From CAWBRT01 sp963696525 (lineage in GTDB: Bacteria; Acidobacteriota; Terriglobia; Terriglobales; Acidobacteriaceae), in NCBI GenBank assembly GCA_963696525.1, contig CAVOKO010000011.1:124001-188000 (forward strand): DNA of 64,000 bases, read 5' to 3'. The position numbers and the translations under genes are program-made. Shown in pieces: positions 61,428-64,000 of this stretch. How positions within the stretch are numbered: the first letter of the stretch is position 1; each line of letters starts with the position of its first letter. Below the pieces are notes generated by a model. That model did no database searches. It saw only the letters and a program-made list of their open reading frames with translations, and was not told the origin of the DNA.

Positions 61428-63107
61428 ATGAAAGCTGCAGAGGTAGTCGTTAGAATTCTTGAAGACGAGGGCATTAAGGCCGCATTCGGTATTCCCGGCG
61501 CCGCGATCAATCCGGTTTACGGGTATCTGAAGAACTCAAAGATTGAGCATTACGTTGCCAGACACGAAGAAGGTGCGGTGCATGCAGCCGACGGCTATTT
61601 CCGCGCTTCGGGCAAGCTGGCCCTGGCGATTTGCACCTCCGGGCCGGGGGCCACGAACTTTGTCACCGGCTTGTACACGGCGCACGCCGATTCGATCCCT
61701 CTGATTGCCATTACGGGCAATGCCAATGTCGCCTTGTTCGGCAAAGAGGCTTTCCAGTGCGTCGACATCGCGGAAATCTGCAAGACCGTCGCCAAGAAGA
61801 CCTGGTGCGTCACCAACCCGGCCGACGTGCCAAAAGTCATGCGTGAAGCCTTCCGCACGGCTTTGAGCGGACGTCCCGGCCCGGTGCTCATCGACCTGCC
61901 GCTGGACGTGCAGATGACCGATATCGATTACGATCCCGCCAAGGACCACACGCTGCCTTGGACGAGGCCGGTGCCTGAGCCGCAGGCCATCAGCCAGGCG
62001 ATGGACATGATCGTCGCGAGCAAGGCTCCCATCATGATTCTGGGCGGCGGCGTGATCCTCTCCGACGCGACCGCTGAGTTCCGGGCGCTGGCGGAATACC
62101 TGCAGATCCCCGTGATTATGACTTACATGGGCAAGGGCGGCCTGCCCTACAATCATCCGCTCAGCGCGGGACACGCCGGCATCCAGGTCGGCGGCCCTAT
62201 GGGCAACAAGACCTTCCTCGAATCCGATCTTGTCATTGGCGTAGGCTGCCGCTTTACCGACCGCCATACCGGTAAGCTGGATGTTTACGTTGGCCAGCGG
62301 AAATTCATCCATATCGATATTTCGCCCTCCCAGATCGGTAATGTGATCCAGGCGGATCTCGGAATCGTTTCCGACGCCAAGGCCGCACTGGCCGCTCTGC
62401 TTCAGGAAGCGAAGAAGCGTGGATATCATCCCGCACCATCGGAAAGGGTGAAGCAACTGCCCAAATGCCGCGAGGCACTGGCGCGCAAAACCGACGCCGG
62501 GGATTCGCCTATCCGGCCGCATCGTGTGTTTGGCGAACTCAACAAGTTTTTCCCGCCGAACACCATCTTTACCGCGGGCTGCGGCATTACACAGATCTGG
62601 TCCGGTCAGTTGCAGGATATCGAACTGCCCCGCCGCTATATCCCTTCAGGTGGAGCGGGGACGCTCGGATACGAGGTTCCGGCCGCCATCGGAGCGAAAG
62701 TCGCTTGCCCGAACGATCCGGTGGTGGCAGTCACCGGCGATGCCGGATTCCTCTTCATGGGCGAAGAGCTCGGCATGGCCGGGCAGCACGGCATACCGAT
62801 CATTGTCGTGGTTGTGAACAACGGCAACCTGGGTCTCATCCGCCAGAATCAGAAGTACGCCTACAACTACGAGCACGGCATCCGTCTCCGCTATAAGGAC
62901 GCTAACGACCCGATTCTGCCCGACCTGGTGAAGTTTACCGAGGCCTTTGGCGGCGAAGGTGAAAGAGTTTTCGACGCCAAGGACATTCCGGCAGCCTTCG
63001 CACGTGCCATGAAATCCAAGGTGCCCTACCTGGTCGACATCATCGTGGCTACCGACGCCGACTGTTCGATGGGACCGGCCATCAACGCCGTAAAAGAGTT
63101 CGTATAG
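61428..63107 (+). CDS. glyoxylate carboligase-like ThDP enzyme
   Basis: The 559-residue protein is a full-length ThDP carboligase closest to Gcl, which joins two glyoxylates to tartronate semialdehyde with loss of CO2. HTGKLDVYVGQRKFIHIDISPSQIGNVIQADLGIVSDAKAAL and GRPGPVLIDLPLDVQMTDIDYDPAKD match Gcl, and GDAGFLFMGEELG with NNGNLGLIRQ carries the ThDP/Mg motif. Unlike E. coli Gcl (Val51), it keeps Glu47 in ARHEEGAVHAADGY, the activating Glu of other ThDP enzymes. SD GAGAGGA precedes the ATG. It is divergent from the MFS-PdxA pair. Confidence 0.85.
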   Translation: MKAAEVVVRILEDEGIKAAFGIPGAAINPVYGYLKNSKIEHYVARHEEGAVHAADGYFRASGKLALAICTSGPGATNFVTGLYTAHADSIPLIAITGNANVALFGKEAFQCVDIAEICKTVAKKTWCVTNPADVPKVMREAFRTALSGRPGPVLIDLPLDVQMTDIDYDPAKDHTLPWTRPVPEPQAISQAMDMIVASKAPIMILGGGVILSDATAEFRALAEYLQIPVIMTYMGKGGLPYNHPLSAGHAGIQVGGPMGNKTFLESDLVIGVGCRFTDRHTGKLDVYVGQRKFIHIDISPSQIGNVIQADLGIVSDAKAALAALLQEAKKRGYHPAPSERVKQLPKCREALARKTDAGDSPIRPHRVFGELNKFFPPNTIFTAGCGITQIWSGQLQDIELPRRYIPSGGAGTLGYEVPAAIGAKVACPNDPVVAVTGDAGFLFMGEELGMAGQHGIPIIVVVVNNGNLGLIRQNQKYAYNYEHGIRLRYKDANDPILPDLVKFTEAFGGEGERVFDAKDIPAAFARAMKSKVPYLVDIIVATDADCSMGPAINAVKEFV

Positions 63108-63128
63108 CAGAATTCTGCGGACAAAATC

Positions 63129-63163
63129 AAAGCGGCGGTCGAGTCTATCGGCCGCCGCTTTTT
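63129..63163 (+). terminator. intrinsic terminator of the carboligase gene
   Basis: AAAGCGGCGG pairs with CCGCCGCTTT around a loop, followed by a T run, about 20 nt after the stop. Confidence 0.85.
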
Positions 63164-63266
63164 ATCTGTTCGCCATTACCTTTCAAATCGGAGTCTGTTG
63201 ACACACCGAAATGAGTATGTAATGATTGTCTCGTCAGTAATTTTGTTCTGACAAGGAGGACCATTC

Positions 63267-63497
63267 ATGCGCCCCGCATTTAGCGAGCCAGCGGATGTGG
63301 ATACCGATTGCGAAATTCGCCTGGGAACAGCGTCGTGGGATGATGGCCGAGGCGAAACAAAGTCAGTCAAATACACATGGTTTGATAAGAACGGAAAAGC
63401 TGCCCGCGGAGGCGAATTTCCGGTCGAAGCGCTGCCCCAAGCCCTGGATTTTGCGATCCGAAAAGGATATATTCGACTTTCTCACAAGTCGAGCTAG
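63267..63497 (+). CDS. small hypothetical protein, 76 aa
   Basis: MRPAFSEPADVDTDCEIRLG leads into KYTWFDKNGKAARGGEFPVEALPQALDFAIRKGY, a compact beta-hairpin-then-helix layout of unknown family. AAGGAGG seven bases before the ATG makes it a likely real gene. It is apparently monocistronic. Confidence 0.65.
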   Translation: MRPAFSEPADVDTDCEIRLGTASWDDGRGETKSVKYTWFDKNGKAARGGEFPVEALPQALDFAIRKGYIRLSHKSS

Positions 63498-63531
63498 AGC
63501 AATACTTAAGAGCGTAGTCGCGTTTTATGGG

Positions 63532-63620
63532 TGTCATCCTGAGGTGCAGCGAAGCGAAACCGAAGGATATGCTGTTATGCGCAAGCAAAAGCAGATCCCT
63601 CGCTCCGCTCGGGATGACAC
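63532..63620. repeat. dispersed hairpin repeat, copy B
   Basis: TGTCATCCT and GGGATGACA form the outer arms, with an inner AGCAGATCCCTCGC motif shared with copy A at 15243-15330. It lies between the 63267 gene and the aminotransferase. Confidence 0.6.
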
Positions 63621-63740
63621 TTCGATAAAATCCGAGAGGGCCCTGATGGTTCAGAGCTCGAAGGTTTGAGTTCCTAATGCGGCCGGTTGCCCCATATCTG
63701 CCCATCGTTGGCAGATGTGGGGTAGCTGATTCTGGCCCCT

Positions 63741-64000
63741 CTATCGGGCGCTCCCGACCAGGTTCGCGGTGCGGTGGGCGAACTCGGCGCCCTCCTTCAT
63801 TAGTTCCAGAGCCCGCAGAATTTGCGGTGCCTCTTCAAAGCCATATGACACCCTGAGCTGTCGTTTGCCGACCTCCGCCAGATCGCCTCGCCGATGCACG
63901 CAATACTCGCCCGGAATGTAGATGACGCGCGGCAAGCGGTTTTCCTTCGAACCATCCACCGCCGCGTCGCCGGTGGTACGGGTCAGGAAGTGGAAAAATG
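63741..64000 (-). CDS. PLP-dependent aminotransferase (fold I), C-terminal part only
   Basis: The minus-strand frame is open to the window edge, so only the last about 86 residues are present. FFHFLTRTTG, then YIPGEYCVHRRGDLAEVGKRQLRVSYGFEEAPQILRALELMKEG resembles the end of class I/II aminotransferases of the LysN/MocR-like kind (GEYCVHRRG and QLRVSYG, with the Arg that binds substrate carboxylate). The catalytic lysine lies outside the window. Stop is at 63741. Confidence 0.75.
   Translation of the reverse strand, partial: FFHFLTRTTGDAAVDGSKENRLPRVIYIPGEYCVHRRGDLAEVGKRQLRVSYGFEEAPQILRALELMKEGAEFAHRTANLVGSAR

Overview
This 64-kb window looks like chromosomal DNA of an acidobacterium, probably of the Acidobacteriales/Koribacter type. 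The housekeeping parts are GC-rich. A secreted VWFA-related protein of the acidobacterial type is present, as are an Hfq-like LSm protein, paired glyQ/glyS and several small protein families that I associate with this phylum. Taxonomy is inferred from gene content only.

Layout. 1-23 kb is mostly core genome: mpl (partial), DedA, an OpgC-like acyltransferase, TerC, lon, a MoaD-MoaE fusion, VWFA protein, Hfq-like protein, suhB, ferredoxin, recO, glyQ-glyS, pyruvate phosphate dikinase and an acyltransferase. Several of these genes are split by single-base frame breaks. At 23.6 kb a tRNA-Glu gene is followed by a single-gene insertion that encodes a TIR-like NADase-type protein. 25-34 kb is core again: rsmE, a 22-residue histone-H1-like peptide gene, a CPBP protease, yifB/comM, rpoZ, rho, a PilZ protein, an AhbD-like radical SAM enzyme and a secreted ChW-repeat protein.

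34.4-58.5 kb is an accessory region. It starts with a truncated tyrosine integrase abutting about three 93-bp tandem repeats. A small operon of HTH and zinc-finger proteins, a Mom-like DNA-modification protein and many small stress or unknown genes follow. It ends in a 3' tRNA-Pro fragment, which is a likely attachment scar. Within it an intact-looking 3,448-bp transposable element (49653-53100) has 29-bp perfect inverted repeats and an 8-bp target duplication. It has split a phosphatidylethanolamine-binding-protein gene in two. Its cargo includes a proteasome-like Ntn hydrolase, small proteins and a 5'-truncated IS1-type transposase.

58.6-64 kb returns to metabolism: a PdxA-family dehydrogenase and an ACS-type MFS transporter diverge from a glyoxylate-carboligase-like ThDP enzyme, which suggests sugar-acid or glycolate/glyoxylate use. 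An aminotransferase runs off the right edge.

Sigma-70-type promoters are readable for lon, the tRNA-Glu gene and the histone-like gene. Four core genes have a -10 hexamer exactly 7 nt before the ATG, which implies leaderless mRNAs.
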